This document shows, piece after piece, positions 42,687 to 52,107 of a stretch of DNA of 57,891 nt; the first letter of the stretch is position 1; each line of letters starts with the position of its first letter. Under the pieces are notes generated by a model that saw only the letters and a program-made list of their open reading frames with translations, made no database searches and was not told the DNA's origin. Made by a program: the position numbers and the translations under genes. This DNA is from an uncultured Campylobacterales bacterium (GTDB lineage: Bacteria; Campylobacterota; Campylobacteria; Campylobacterales; CACVAW01): the NCBI GenBank assembly GCA_902727925.1, contig CACVAW010000068.1:1-57891 (forward strand), in the 5' to 3' direction.

Positions 42687-43172
42687 ATGAATAAAATTCT
42701 AATTTTATTATCTTTGATAGCTTCTTTAAACGGAGCTATCTTAGAAGATGCTATGAAGTCTATGAAAGACTTCTATGGCATAAAAGAAGTAGAGAAAAAA
42801 ACTATTTTTTTGACAAAAACCCAAAAAAAAGATCTCAAAAGTAAGCTTAAAAATTTTAATATAAAGTCTATTTATTATTATCTTATTGCTATGGATAGTA
42901 ATGAACAAAATAGATATGGAATTCTCCTAAGTTCAAAGGTTAAAAGTAAAAGTGTCGTAAGTTTGTATTTATTAAATAGTGATGGGAAGTTAGATGATAT
43001 AGAAATCATAGCCTTTAATGAACCCTCAGAATACAAGCCTAAAGAAGATTGGCTTTTGGGTTTTTCTCAAAAAAATAAAATGCCTAATATCACAGGTGCA
43101 ACACTAAGTGCAAGAGCAATCACAAAGCAAGTAGTACTATCACAAAAGTTATTTGATATAATCCCAAAATGA
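42687..43172 (+). CDS. Exported FMN-binding domain protein
   Basis: This 161-residue protein has a signal peptide (NKILILLSLIASLNGAI) and a C-terminal FMN-binding domain with NITGATLSARAIT, the motif in which ApbE links FMN to Thr. NNR-type loops are typical of RnfG/NqrC and single-domain flavoproteins that pass electrons in the envelope. It lies between the porin gene and two small membrane proteins, so it may accept electrons across the membrane to reduce iron or another compound. The window encodes a matching ApbE. Confidence 0.85.
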   Translation: MNKILILLSLIASLNGAILEDAMKSMKDFYGIKEVEKKTIFLTKTQKKDLKSKLKNFNIKSIYYYLIAMDSNEQNRYGILLSSKVKSKSVVSLYLLNSDGKLDDIEIIAFNEPSEYKPKEDWLLGFSQKNKMPNITGATLSARAITKQVVLSQKLFDIIPK

Positions 43173-43636
43173 AATTCTTTATCTCAAATGATATACGCAA
43201 AAATGATACTTTAAAAACTGTTATAACTCTATTTTTATTTTGTTTAGTTTTTTATATTGGACTTGATTTTTATCTTAAGTTAGAATATTTTGGCTTTAGT
43301 ATAGATGAGCTTATAAACACTATAAGAGGTGATGAAGAATATTTTCTTGATCCTGTTAGTTTTAAAGACTTAGTAGAGATGATTCATATTCATAGCTTTT
43401 TTGCTCTTATATATTTTGCGATGATACTTGGCATAATGTTTCGTCTTAAGACTAGATTGATTTTGTTTTTTATTGTTGTTTCAGTCTTATCCTTGCTATG
43501 TTCATATATATTGCTACTTCTTAGTACTCATTATGATGTTTTTGTATATTTAGTTGGAAGTTATGTATTATTTAATATTGTAATTATTTTTGGTATATTT
43601 ATGATCATGGTTAAGTTATGGTTTCTAAGAGTTTAA
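43169..43636 (+). CDS. Four-helix membrane protein of the flavin cassette
   Basis: This 155-residue protein has four predicted membrane helices (near 12-35, 72-90, 93-115, 120-152) with two His close together in the loop before helix 2 (EMIHIHSFFA) and one His between helices 3 and 4 (THYDVFV). The histidines suggest heme b or metal ligands, but no family is recognised. It overlaps both neighbours (4 bp and 19 bp), so it is co-translated with the FMN-binding protein and the next small membrane protein. Confidence 0.65.
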   Translation: MKFFISNDIRKNDTLKTVITLFLFCLVFYIGLDFYLKLEYFGFSIDELINTIRGDEEYFLDPVSFKDLVEMIHIHSFFALIYFAMILGIMFRLKTRLILFFIVVSVLSLLCSYILLLLSTHYDVFVYLVGSYVLFNIVIIFGIFMIMVKLWFLRV

Positions 43637-43971
43637 TATATATCTATTTTGGTATATTTGTAGTACTTTTTTTGGTTAATTTTTTGAGTGCTTTGTATTT
43701 GTTTGATATGAGTGAAAAAAGTTTGATAGTTAATTTAAAAGTTATTACTCCTCATATTCTTTCGCAAGGTATTTTAGTATTTATTTTTTCTCATCTTTAT
43801 CAGTTTTATTCTTCTAAAAAACTTCTTATATATTTGTTATTTATTTTTATGATAGGTAACAATCTAGCTATATTAGTGAATATTTATTTGAAATTATTTT
43901 TTATGGTTGGGTTTTATTTGTGTTTGCTTATAACTTTTTCTTTGTTTTTGAGAAAAGGTCTTAGGATATGA
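43618..43971 (+). CDS. Second four-helix membrane protein of the flavin cassette
   Basis: This 117-residue protein is almost wholly membrane-embedded, with four helices. One His lies in ITPHILSQG and one in IFSHLYQF, in helix 2. It could pair with the preceding protein to hold a heme or quinone, like the membrane partners of flavinylated electron-transfer proteins. No family is recognised. It ends 31 bp before addB. Confidence 0.6.
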   Translation: MVSKSLIYIYFGIFVVLFLVNFLSALYLFDMSEKSLIVNLKVITPHILSQGILVFIFSHLYQFYSSKKLLIYLLFIFMIGNNLAILVNIYLKLFFMVGFYLCLLITFSLFLRKGLRI

Positions 43972-44002
43972 TATAATTTTTCAAATGTAATTAAGGATAT
44001 AT

Positions 44003-46318
44003 TTGAAACTAACAGTATTTACAACTTCTAGAGCTATTAGAGAATATATAAATACTAACGATATTCTGCAGAATGAAAAACTTATTACTTTAGGTGATTT
44101 TGAAAGTAGGGCTTTAATAGTTCCTAGCCTTAAGTTCATTGATACTAGACTTCGAGTATTTTACCTTAAGCGTGCTTGTGAATTTGATAGGTTTGAAGAC
44201 CTCAAAATAGATATTGATTTTTTTAGTTTTGTTAAGAATTATGAAATTATATTTAAGTTCTTTTCTGAACTTTTAAATGAAAATCTCACTATAAATGATA
44301 TAGAGCTTAGAGATACTTACGCAGAGTATGATTCACATCTAAATATATTAAAACAAGTTTTGCATAATTATGAAGAGCTACTTGCAAGTGATGGTTATAC
44401 AGATACAATATTCACTCCAAGTAATTATATTTTAAATGAAGTTTATTTAAAAGAGTTTGATAATATAGAAGTAAAACTCAACGGATATTTAAGTGGCTTT
44501 GAATACAAAATATTAAAAGAAATTGCTTGCCTAACAACTCTTAGAATAATATATACTCCAAATAAGTTTAACAAAAAAATGAGCTTAAAGTTTGAAGAGT
44601 ATTTTGGTGAAGAGCTGATATATAATATCACCTATAATCTTGACTTTAGTAATAAAAAAATAGAACAAACAAATAAACAAACCAAAAACTATATATATGA
44701 TGAATATCAAGCAAAAACTAGATTAGAGCAAGTTGCCTTTGTAAAGAAAAAAATATATGACTATATACAAAGTGAAATTGAGCCTGAAAAAATAGTAGTA
44801 ATAACTCCCGATGAGAAATTCACAAAAATACTCAGTGACTTTGATAATGAGAACAACCTAAACTTTGCCATGGGATTTTCTTATGAAAATGCTCCTGTAT
44901 ATCAAAAACTAAACACTATATATAAATATATGAATGAAAAGTCCAATGAAAATAGACATAGATTAGATAGATATGAAATTAGTGCAGAGTTTGTAGACGA
45001 ACTTAATCAGGTTAGTACTTTTGAAGAGTTTGAAGATAAGTTAGTGCAAATAGTAAATGAAGATGATAATATAGATATCTATAAAGAAGAACTTCACTAC
45101 CTAAAACTAGTTACACAAAAACAAGACCTTGATATCAAGAGTATATTCTTTTTGCTTTTAGCCACTTTAGCAAAAAAGACTATTTCTGATAGTAGAGGTG
45201 GTAAGATAACGGTGATGGGAGTACTTGAAAGCCGTGGGGTTTGTTATGATGGGATTATTGTAGTTGATTTTAATGATGATAAAGTTCCTAAGAAGAATAA
45301 AAAAGATTTGTTTTTGAGCTCTGAAGTGCGTGCTAAAGTGGGACTTCCTACTATGCAAGACAGACAAAACTTACAAAAGAGTTACTATGAAGCACTTTTT
45401 AGTGAGGCTAAGTATGTTTCGATTTCGTATGTAAAAGATGATGTGAGTGATAAATCAAGGTTTCTTGATGAGATAAAACCACACTTTAAAGTACTACCAA
45501 ACGACTATAAAACAATACTTTTTAATAAGACTAAATCAAAGAATCATTACTTATTAGAAGACCTTGAGCTTGAATATGAATTTGAGACTCTTAGTGCAAG
45601 TAGATTAAAAGTATTTTTAGAATGTAAAAGAAAATATTATTTTAGGTATATTAAAAAAATCAAACCAAATCCAGTCTATCAAGACAGAACTGCTCTTGAT
45701 ATTGGTATAAGTTTGCATGAGATATTAAAAAGAGTATATCAAAAACAGAGTTTTTTTGAGAGTATAGCTGAGCTAAAAAGTAGTTTTGATTATGAGCTTG
45801 ATACGTATTCAGTACAAAACAAACTTGACGATATATTCAAATTCAAATTAGATATAGTGCAATATAAAATAAATAGATTTTTTAAAGATGAGATTGTTCG
45901 TTTTGATATGGGACATAGTACCAAGTATGTTGAAAAAAGTTTTAAGTCTAGTTTTGAGGGGCTTAATATTGTCGGACAAATTGATAGGGTAGATTTATAT
46001 GAAGATAAGTTTGTAGTATATGACTATAAGACAGGAAGCATAAAGCTAGACAAAAAAATAAAAGATGATGTTAGTGATTTTCAATTGGTATTTTATTTTT
46101 TGTTATTAAAAGATATAAAACCAGTAGATAGTTTGTATTATGTTAATATCATAAAAGGTGAGTATCAAAAAGAAGAGTTACTAGAAGAAAAGCTAGAGGT
46201 CTTAAAAGAGATATTTAAAAAGTTAAAAGAACCTAAACAAAATTTCAGAATGTGTGAGAAGCTTTCAATTTGCAGGTTTTGTGAATATAGTACTATATGT
46301 GGACGTCAAAATGATTGA
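44003..46318 (+). CDS. addB: AddB-like nuclease/helicase subunit
   Basis: This 771-residue protein pairs with AddA for double-strand-break repair. The N-terminal part is an inactivated helicase-like region without a good Walker A. The C-terminal third is a RecB-family nuclease: LSASRLKVFLECKRKYYFRY (first Fe-S Cys), DIGISLHEI, GQIDRVDLYEDKFVVYDYKTG (Asp and Lys of the active site) and MCEKLSICRFCEYSTICG (remaining Fe-S Cys). TTG 44003 is the start. It overlaps addA by 8 bp. Confidence 0.9.
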   Translation: MKLTVFTTSRAIREYINTNDILQNEKLITLGDFESRALIVPSLKFIDTRLRVFYLKRACEFDRFEDLKIDIDFFSFVKNYEIIFKFFSELLNENLTINDIELRDTYAEYDSHLNILKQVLHNYEELLASDGYTDTIFTPSNYILNEVYLKEFDNIEVKLNGYLSGFEYKILKEIACLTTLRIIYTPNKFNKKMSLKFEEYFGEELIYNITYNLDFSNKKIEQTNKQTKNYIYDEYQAKTRLEQVAFVKKKIYDYIQSEIEPEKIVVITPDEKFTKILSDFDNENNLNFAMGFSYENAPVYQKLNTIYKYMNEKSNENRHRLDRYEISAEFVDELNQVSTFEEFEDKLVQIVNEDDNIDIYKEELHYLKLVTQKQDLDIKSIFFLLLATLAKKTISDSRGGKITVMGVLESRGVCYDGIIVVDFNDDKVPKKNKKDLFLSSEVRAKVGLPTMQDRQNLQKSYYEALFSEAKYVSISYVKDDVSDKSRFLDEIKPHFKVLPNDYKTILFNKTKSKNHYLLEDLELEYEFETLSASRLKVFLECKRKYYFRYIKKIKPNPVYQDRTALDIGISLHEILKRVYQKQSFFESIAELKSSFDYELDTYSVQNKLDDIFKFKLDIVQYKINRFFKDEIVRFDMGHSTKYVEKSFKSSFEGLNIVGQIDRVDLYEDKFVVYDYKTGSIKLDKKIKDDVSDFQLVFYFLLLKDIKPVDSLYYVNIIKGEYQKEELLEEKLEVLKEIFKKLKEPKQNFRMCEKLSICRFCEYSTICGRQND

Positions 46319-48998
46319 TAAGTTTTTGGCACTTGGTGCAAGTGCAGGTAGTGGCAAGACTTTTGCTCTTGCTATAAGATATATCGCACTTTTATATATG
46401 GGAGCAAATCCTTCAAGAGTTCTTACTCTTACCTTCACAAACAAAGCTGCAAACGAGATGAGAGAACGAATCTCAAATATACTAAGTGATTTGGAAAATA
46501 AAGAGCTTGAATTAAGTGTATTATCAAAGACACTTGGAGTAAGTACAAAAGAGTTACTTGCTAAAAAGAATGATATTTATAATAAGTTTTTAAAAAGTGA
46601 TATCAAGATATCTACAATAGATAGTTTTGTGAGTAGTATTTTAAGGAAATTTTCGTTTTATTTTGGAATTAATCCAGATTTTGAAGTAGATTTTTCTATA
46701 GACGAAGAAGAGCTTAAAAAGATATTTATAAAGAATATAAAGAAAAGTAATAAATACAAGTCTTTGATAAAGTTTTTGAGTGTTATTGAAGAAAATAGTA
46801 TGTTTGAGATTTTTGACAATCTGTATGCGTATGACTTCGTATATGATGAGGACGAAGTAGAGAATTCCAATACTGACTATAAAAAGAACTTCTATAGAAT
46901 AAAAGAACATTTTCTTAATTGTGAGGGATTAAGTAATAGTGCTAAAAAAGCTCTTAATGATAATGAGATATTAGAATTACTAAATAAAACATGGATGAGT
47001 AAAGACTCTTTAAAAGAGTATAGTTATTTTAAAAAGTGTCATAATGAACAAGTTGATGTTTATTTTGCAGAGCTTAAAAAAGATTTTTTAGAGTATTTAT
47101 TAGGTTATGAGAAGAATGTATTTAAAAAGATTTTTGAGTTTTATGAGATTTATTTACAAAGTAAATTAGAATATAGCAAAAGGTATAACAAGCTAAGCTT
47201 TGATGATATGAGTTATTTTGTGTCTAAATTGATGCTCGAGAATATAAATAAAGAGTTTTTTTATTTTAGGCTTGATGCGAGGATTGATCATATTCTTCTT
47301 GATGAATATCAAGATACTAGTTTTAAGCAGTTTGAAATATTAAAACCTCTTATCTCAGAAATAATATCTGGGTTTGGTGCAAGTGAATTTAAGACATTCT
47401 TTTATGTAGGAGATGTTAAGCAGTCGATTTACAGATTTAGAGGTGCAAACTCTCTCATTTTTGATTATACAAAAGATCTTTTTAGAGTGAATCTTAATAA
47501 TCTTGATACTAACTATAGAAGCTCTAAGGGTGTAGTAGAGTTTGTGAATAAAGTTTTTGAAACCAAAATAAAAGACTATATACCTCAAATAGCTGATCAA
47601 ACTAAGAGTGGCTATATTGAGTATATCTCAGATGAAGATATAAAAGAAAATGTATTAAAGAGTCTAAAGTCTCTTCTTGATAAAGGTGCGGCTCACTCTG
47701 ATATAGCAGTACTTGTAGAAAATAATAAAGAGGCAAAAGAGTTACAAGAATATATAACGGATAAAATTAAAAATATAAGTATCGCAACTGAACCTAATAT
47801 AGTTTTGAGTAAAAGCAAAAGCGTAAAACCAGTTGTTGAGTATCTAAAGTATATATATTTTAAAGAGATGATTCATAAAACAAACTTTAATGCTCTTATC
47901 GGAGAAGAATTTGATTATAAAAAAGAGTTTGAATATACTGAATCAATAACAGATAATATAAAAAAAATAATTCAGGTTTATGAATTAAGTGTTGATGATA
48001 ACTTACTTAAGTTCATAGAGTTTTCTTATTCATTTGATGACTTTGAAGAACTTTTATTTAATATAGAAAGTATCAGTCAAAAAGAGATTTTTGATTCAAG
48101 TAATAAAATTAAGATTTTGACTATTCATAAGTCTAAAGGTCTAGAGTTTGATCACGTCATAATAATGGATTCATTATCATCAAGAATTCCAAGTAATAGA
48201 AAAAAAATACTTTATAAATATGATGGGATTAGATTAGAAAAAATATTTTTCAAAATCAAAGGTAGAGGGAATGTTGATAGTGAATATAATAATGCAACCC
48301 AGCTAGAAAAGCAAAATGAATATATAGATAAGCTCAACAAGTACTATGTCGCTTTTACTAGAGCTAAAAACTCACTTATAATATGCGCAAAAAAAGAAAA
48401 ATCGAATTTTGACTTTTTGGAGATTGATGATTTTAGTTTGGGAAATATAGAAGTAAAACAAAAGCAAGAAACAAAAAAGCTTGAGTTTGAATATGAGTCA
48501 AAGTTCTATGGCTTACAAAATGTTAAAAAAGACAACAAAAGTGACAGAGAAGTAAAAAACCTAGATAAAATAAACTTCGGTACAAGCCTGCATTATATGC
48601 TTGAGATGATGGGTGACTTGAATCCCGAGAACTTGAAGAGTGCTTCTAATGCAATGAGTAATAGGTTTTGTAATATACTAAGTGATCTTGCATTAGAAGA
48701 TATAAGCAAAAGAGTTAAAAACTTAGTATTGAATAAAGAGTTTATTAATTTAATTAAAGATGCAAAGATATATAAAGAATATCCGATATATGATAATACG
48801 AGTGTTTCTTATATCGATTTACTTATCGAAAAAGATGATGAGGTAATAATATTAGATTATAAAACAGGTATATTTAGTGATAAATATACAAACCAATTGT
48901 CTAACTATAAGAATCTCTTTAAGAGTAAAACTTCTAAAAAGATAATAACAAAGCTATGTTTCATAAATAAAGATCAAATAAAGATAATAAATACTTAA
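46311..48998 (+). CDS. addA: AddA/RecB-like helicase-nuclease
   Basis: This 895-residue UvrD-type helicase starts IDKFLALGASAGSGKTFALA (Walker A). ATG 46311 overlaps the addB stop and gives the correct N-terminus; upstream starts lie in addB. Further motifs: LTLTFTNKAANEMRERI, DHILLDEYQDTSFKQFEIL, VGDVKQSIYRFRGA, ILTIHKSKGLEFDHVII and YVAFTRAKNSLIICA. A C-terminal nuclease has YIDLLIEKDDEVIILDYKTG. It is the motor and one nuclease of AddAB. Its start overlaps addB by 8 bp. Confidence 0.92.
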   Translation: MIDKFLALGASAGSGKTFALAIRYIALLYMGANPSRVLTLTFTNKAANEMRERISNILSDLENKELELSVLSKTLGVSTKELLAKKNDIYNKFLKSDIKISTIDSFVSSILRKFSFYFGINPDFEVDFSIDEEELKKIFIKNIKKSNKYKSLIKFLSVIEENSMFEIFDNLYAYDFVYDEDEVENSNTDYKKNFYRIKEHFLNCEGLSNSAKKALNDNEILELLNKTWMSKDSLKEYSYFKKCHNEQVDVYFAELKKDFLEYLLGYEKNVFKKIFEFYEIYLQSKLEYSKRYNKLSFDDMSYFVSKLMLENINKEFFYFRLDARIDHILLDEYQDTSFKQFEILKPLISEIISGFGASEFKTFFYVGDVKQSIYRFRGANSLIFDYTKDLFRVNLNNLDTNYRSSKGVVEFVNKVFETKIKDYIPQIADQTKSGYIEYISDEDIKENVLKSLKSLLDKGAAHSDIAVLVENNKEAKELQEYITDKIKNISIATEPNIVLSKSKSVKPVVEYLKYIYFKEMIHKTNFNALIGEEFDYKKEFEYTESITDNIKKIIQVYELSVDDNLLKFIEFSYSFDDFEELLFNIESISQKEIFDSSNKIKILTIHKSKGLEFDHVIIMDSLSSRIPSNRKKILYKYDGIRLEKIFFKIKGRGNVDSEYNNATQLEKQNEYIDKLNKYYVAFTRAKNSLIICAKKEKSNFDFLEIDDFSLGNIEVKQKQETKKLEFEYESKFYGLQNVKKDNKSDREVKNLDKINFGTSLHYMLEMMGDLNPENLKSASNAMSNRFCNILSDLALEDISKRVKNLVLNKEFINLIKDAKIYKEYPIYDNTSVSYIDLLIEKDDEVIILDYKTGIFSDKYTNQLSNYKNLFKSKTSKKIITKLCFINKDQIKIINT

Positions 48999-49095
48999 TG
49001 TTTTAAATACTAAGTTATAAAGATAAATTTGTTATACTTGTGGCATATCGACTTGTGTTTTGATGAAATTTAATATAAATTAGAAGAGGAAACTT

Positions 49096-50856
49096 ATGCA
49101 ACTTCCAAATTTTTTTCAATCTTTCTTAGATAGAGTAAAACAAGCTAAAAAAAATTCTAGAAAGTTAGATAGTAAAGAAGACACAAAAATACAAGAAGAA
49201 GAACTTTCATCTTTTACACCAAAAGAGGATTTAAGTAATAAGGTTAAGACTACTACAGTTAATGATTTACAAGATAAAAGAAAAGCAGTTTTAAGAAATT
49301 ATGGTCTTGGGATAATCTTACTTGCTTTTTTAGTTGTTGGTATTATGGCCGCTATTTCACTTTTTGCTGGATTTTCAGAGAAAGCTACAGAGAGAGCAAA
49401 GATTGAGAAAAAAGAAAATGTGGATTTGTCGTTTTATGGTAATGAGGATACTTGGAAAATACAAGTTAATAATAGAATAATTGGTATTAATAATAAACTT
49501 GATAATAAATTTCATGAAATTAGAGAATCAACTAAACAAGATGCCAAAGACGCAAGAAAATTAATAGATACCTCAATATCACTCATGACTGATCAAATAG
49601 ATAAAGGTATCAAAAAACTTAATTGGCTAGTAGAAGATGTAAAAGATGATTTTAAAAAAATAACAGATGACACAAAAAAAGAACTTTTAGAAACTAGAGA
49701 TGATATAGCAGAAGCAAGAAAAAGTATAAACTCTACAGAAGAGAGATTAAAACAGTATACAAATACACAATTACAACAATCCTTAGTGGATTTAGAACAA
49801 AGACTATTGGGGCAGATTAGCTCTAATACAAACTTGTTAAATAAACCTAGAGTGACTATTAATGGTGGACTTACTAATATACCAGGTGGGGCAATTGCTG
49901 AAGGTGCTATTGGCTTAGCTGCGCCAACTTATCAAAATGGAGGCGGTCTTAGTCTATTTGAAAAAAGTATATTTGGTAAAGATTCAGAAAAAAAAGTAGA
50001 AGAGATGAAAGAGCAAGAAGTTGTTCTTGACTATGATAAAGAAGATGTTTATAGGTTTACAAATATAACAGATATTGATGTAGATGACAGTGTTGATTAT
50101 GACGCAGTTTATTCTCTTAAAGATGAAGAAAAAAAAGAACAAGAACCAGGTCTTCATATAATGACAGGTTTTTCAAAAGCATTACTTATTACAGGTGTTG
50201 CAGCTCCTACGTTTGGTCAAGGTCTTCAAAATCCAAAACCAGTTATTCTTACAGTTGAGAGTGACCTTATAATAGCAAACGATGACACTGAAGATTTGAA
50301 AAATTGTATGTTACTAGGAACAGCAACTGGTAATATGAACAGCTCACGTGCAGAAATTCAAATTACTCGTCTTAGTTGTTCTATCACTCAAAGAGATGGT
50401 AAAAAATATAAGATTGAGCAATCAGGAAGTCCTCTTGGTTGGGTTATTGGTGAAGATGGTAAATATGGCTTAAAAGGAAGATTGGTTGATAGCTCTAGTA
50501 AAGTAATTATGCGAGAACTAATGGTAGGATTCTTGCAAGGGGTATCTGAAGCCTTTGCTAATCAAGGTGATAAAAATGATGGAACTACTGATATTAGTTT
50601 AGGTGCAAGTAGTGGAGCAGGAACTGGAGCAGGACAGGCCTTTGATAACTTAGCTGAATATTACAAAAAAATGCTTGATGGACTTTATCCTGTTATTGAT
50701 GTAAAAGCTGGAAGAAAAGTTACAATACTATTCAAAGGAAGTACTCCTACTCAAGAGACTAGATACAGAAGTGTAGAAGTTCAAGAAAGAAGAGATTCAG
50801 GAGCTTATAACTCAAATAACGCAGAGGAGATAGAAATTGGTTATCAAAATTGGTAA
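49096..50856 (+). CDS. traB: TraB-like F-type T4SS core protein (VirB10 family)
   Basis: This 586-residue protein has a short cytoplasmic start, one membrane helix near residue 75 (YGLGIILLAFLVVGIMAAIS), a long coiled coil (about 130-240), and a C-terminal TraB/VirB10 beta-barrel: MTGFSKALLITGVAAPTFGQ, LTVESDLIIANDDTEDLKNC, SSRAEIQITRLSCSITQRDG and VKAGRKVTILFKG. In F-type systems TraB spans the envelope and joins TraV and TraK at the outer membrane. No TraL, TraE or TraK lies in front, where addA is found. AGAGGA precedes the ATG. Confidence 0.85.
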   Translation: MQLPNFFQSFLDRVKQAKKNSRKLDSKEDTKIQEEELSSFTPKEDLSNKVKTTTVNDLQDKRKAVLRNYGLGIILLAFLVVGIMAAISLFAGFSEKATERAKIEKKENVDLSFYGNEDTWKIQVNNRIIGINNKLDNKFHEIRESTKQDAKDARKLIDTSISLMTDQIDKGIKKLNWLVEDVKDDFKKITDDTKKELLETRDDIAEARKSINSTEERLKQYTNTQLQQSLVDLEQRLLGQISSNTNLLNKPRVTINGGLTNIPGGAIAEGAIGLAAPTYQNGGGLSLFEKSIFGKDSEKKVEEMKEQEVVLDYDKEDVYRFTNITDIDVDDSVDYDAVYSLKDEEKKEQEPGLHIMTGFSKALLITGVAAPTFGQGLQNPKPVILTVESDLIIANDDTEDLKNCMLLGTATGNMNSSRAEIQITRLSCSITQRDGKKYKIEQSGSPLGWVIGEDGKYGLKGRLVDSSSKVIMRELMVGFLQGVSEAFANQGDKNDGTTDISLGASSGAGTGAGQAFDNLAEYYKKMLDGLYPVIDVKAGRKVTILFKGSTPTQETRYRSVEVQERRDSGAYNSNNAEEIEIGYQNW

Positions 50857-51040
50857 AATAGTAGCACTATTGTATATATTGATATTTGCTTGTGGATGTA
50901 GTGCTCTTAGTCTTGGGTATGAGAAGAGTTATTGTGAAGAAAATGGTTATGACTATACTGATGCTGGTATCTGTGGTAATCCAATGACAATATATCAAAA
51001 CAGAAAATATATAAATAGCTTAAAAAGCGATTGTCAATAA
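50837..51040 (+). CDS. Small lipoprotein resembling the TraV N-terminal region
   Basis: This 67-residue protein starts at TTG 50837 inside the end of traB (20-bp overlap). It has a lipoprotein signal with candidate lipobox in LIFACGCSAL, then YCEENGYDYTDAGICGNPMT and YQNRKY, with two Cys 14 apart. TraV proteins start with a similar lipidated Cys followed by a Cys pair and a Y-x-N patch. The next gene has the rest of TraV with its own lipobox, so the TraV functions may be split in two. Confidence 0.6.
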   Translation: MVIKIGKIVALLYILIFACGCSALSLGYEKSYCEENGYDYTDAGICGNPMTIYQNRKYINSLKSDCQ

Positions 51041-51058
51041 ATAAAGGAATATAAACAT

Positions 51059-51628
51059 ATGTTAAATAAAATATGCTTAGGAATCTTATTAATCGTACTA
51101 CTAAATGGATGTGGTCTTAGAACAGGTGTTAAGTCTTGTGGCATACTTTCAGATATAGATAGTGTAGAGCAACAAAGAAATTTTTTAGTTGAGAGTGGTA
51201 GAAGTAGCTTAACCCCTTATCAAATGAAAATTAAGCCAATAGTAGGTTCACGTCAAGATGATTCAAAAGTAGTTGTCGATATGGGGAAAGTGCTTAAGAT
51301 TTGGGTAGCACCGTACAAAAGTGGAGCAACTATGATATCTAGCCATGACTTGTATACTTGGGTACAAAAACCTGGATTTATACCAGGAGAAAGTATAGAT
51401 ACTGTAAAAAAAGCTGATGGTATGATGGCTGCATCAAAAAGATTGCCTTTTGTTTTTAATGAGAATGAAGTTGCAAAAGAGGGTGATCTTAATAGTAAAG
51501 AAGTAAAAGATTATGTCAATAGTGTATATAAAGTACAAAATGATAATGAAATAATAAAAGAAAATAATAAAAAAGCATCTAAATATGATCCTAGTATAAA
51601 ACAATATTTAGAAAAACAAAGGAAATAA
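51059..51628 (+). CDS. traV: TraV-like T4SS lipoprotein
   Basis: This 189-residue lipoprotein has lipobox LLNGC (Cys18). The central KIWVAPYKSGATMISSHDLY followed by TWVQKPGFIPG resembles the conserved TraV segment (IWIAP..D..Y..V..PG.W). TraV is the outer-membrane lipoprotein that ties TraB to TraK in F-type T4SS. The charged C-terminal tail is longer than usual. It lies 18 bp after the small lipoprotein and 3 bp before the next gene. Confidence 0.7.
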   Translation: MLNKICLGILLIVLLNGCGLRTGVKSCGILSDIDSVEQQRNFLVESGRSSLTPYQMKIKPIVGSRQDDSKVVVDMGKVLKIWVAPYKSGATMISSHDLYTWVQKPGFIPGESIDTVKKADGMMAASKRLPFVFNENEVAKEGDLNSKEVKDYVNSVYKVQNDNEIIKENNKKASKYDPSIKQYLEKQRK

Positions 51629-51631
51629 ATT

Positions 51632-52099
51632 ATGATAAAAAAATCTCTTTTAATAGTTGCATTCTCATCTATGATGTTAGCTGGTCCTGCAAATGATATC
51701 ACAATATCAGACTTAAAAGAAGCAGTTGTACTTTTAATAGAAGATGTTAAAAAGTTAAGAACTGAAAATATAGCGGTTTCAGATGAAGCAATGCAACAAA
51801 TAACTAGCTATAAAGAAACATTTAAAAATAGATTAGAAGGTGGGATTGAAGGTCTTACTACAAAAATTACTTCAGTGGATCAAGAGTTAGAAGTGTTAAA
51901 AAAAGAGAATGAAGATCTTAGATTAAAAAACCTAGAATTAGTTGATACTATCAATCAAATTAATTCAGATACTAAGAGCGTTTTGATAACTAGTCATAAC
52001 ATAGAAAAAAAATATATAAAAATAGAAAACTCAATAGAAGAAACTGATACAGCATTAGATAGAAAGATTAAAAGATTTGTAAGAAAATATACTAAATAG
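51632..52099 (+). CDS. Exported coiled-coil protein of the T4SS-like cluster
   Basis: This 155-residue protein has a signal peptide (KKSLLIVAFSSMMLAGPA), then a helical, charged chain; about residues 75-115 (LEVLKKENEDLRLKN) are a clear coiled coil. It ends with a basic stretch (RKIKRFVRKYTK). Function unknown; the fold could resemble a periplasmic spacer. It lies between traV and the ATPase gene with 3- and 8-bp gaps, so it belongs to the unit. Confidence 0.65.
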   Translation: MIKKSLLIVAFSSMMLAGPANDITISDLKEAVVLLIEDVKKLRTENIAVSDEAMQQITSYKETFKNRLEGGIEGLTTKITSVDQELEVLKKENEDLRLKNLELVDTINQINSDTKSVLITSHNIEKKYIKIENSIEETDTALDRKIKRFVRKYTK

Positions 52100-52107
52100 G
52101 TTTTTAA

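Noticed and set aside
46254-46310. Longer N-terminus of addA
   Set aside because: The extra residues lie within addB and precede the proper start IDKFLALGASAGSGKT; ATG 46311 overlapping the addB stop is more natural.
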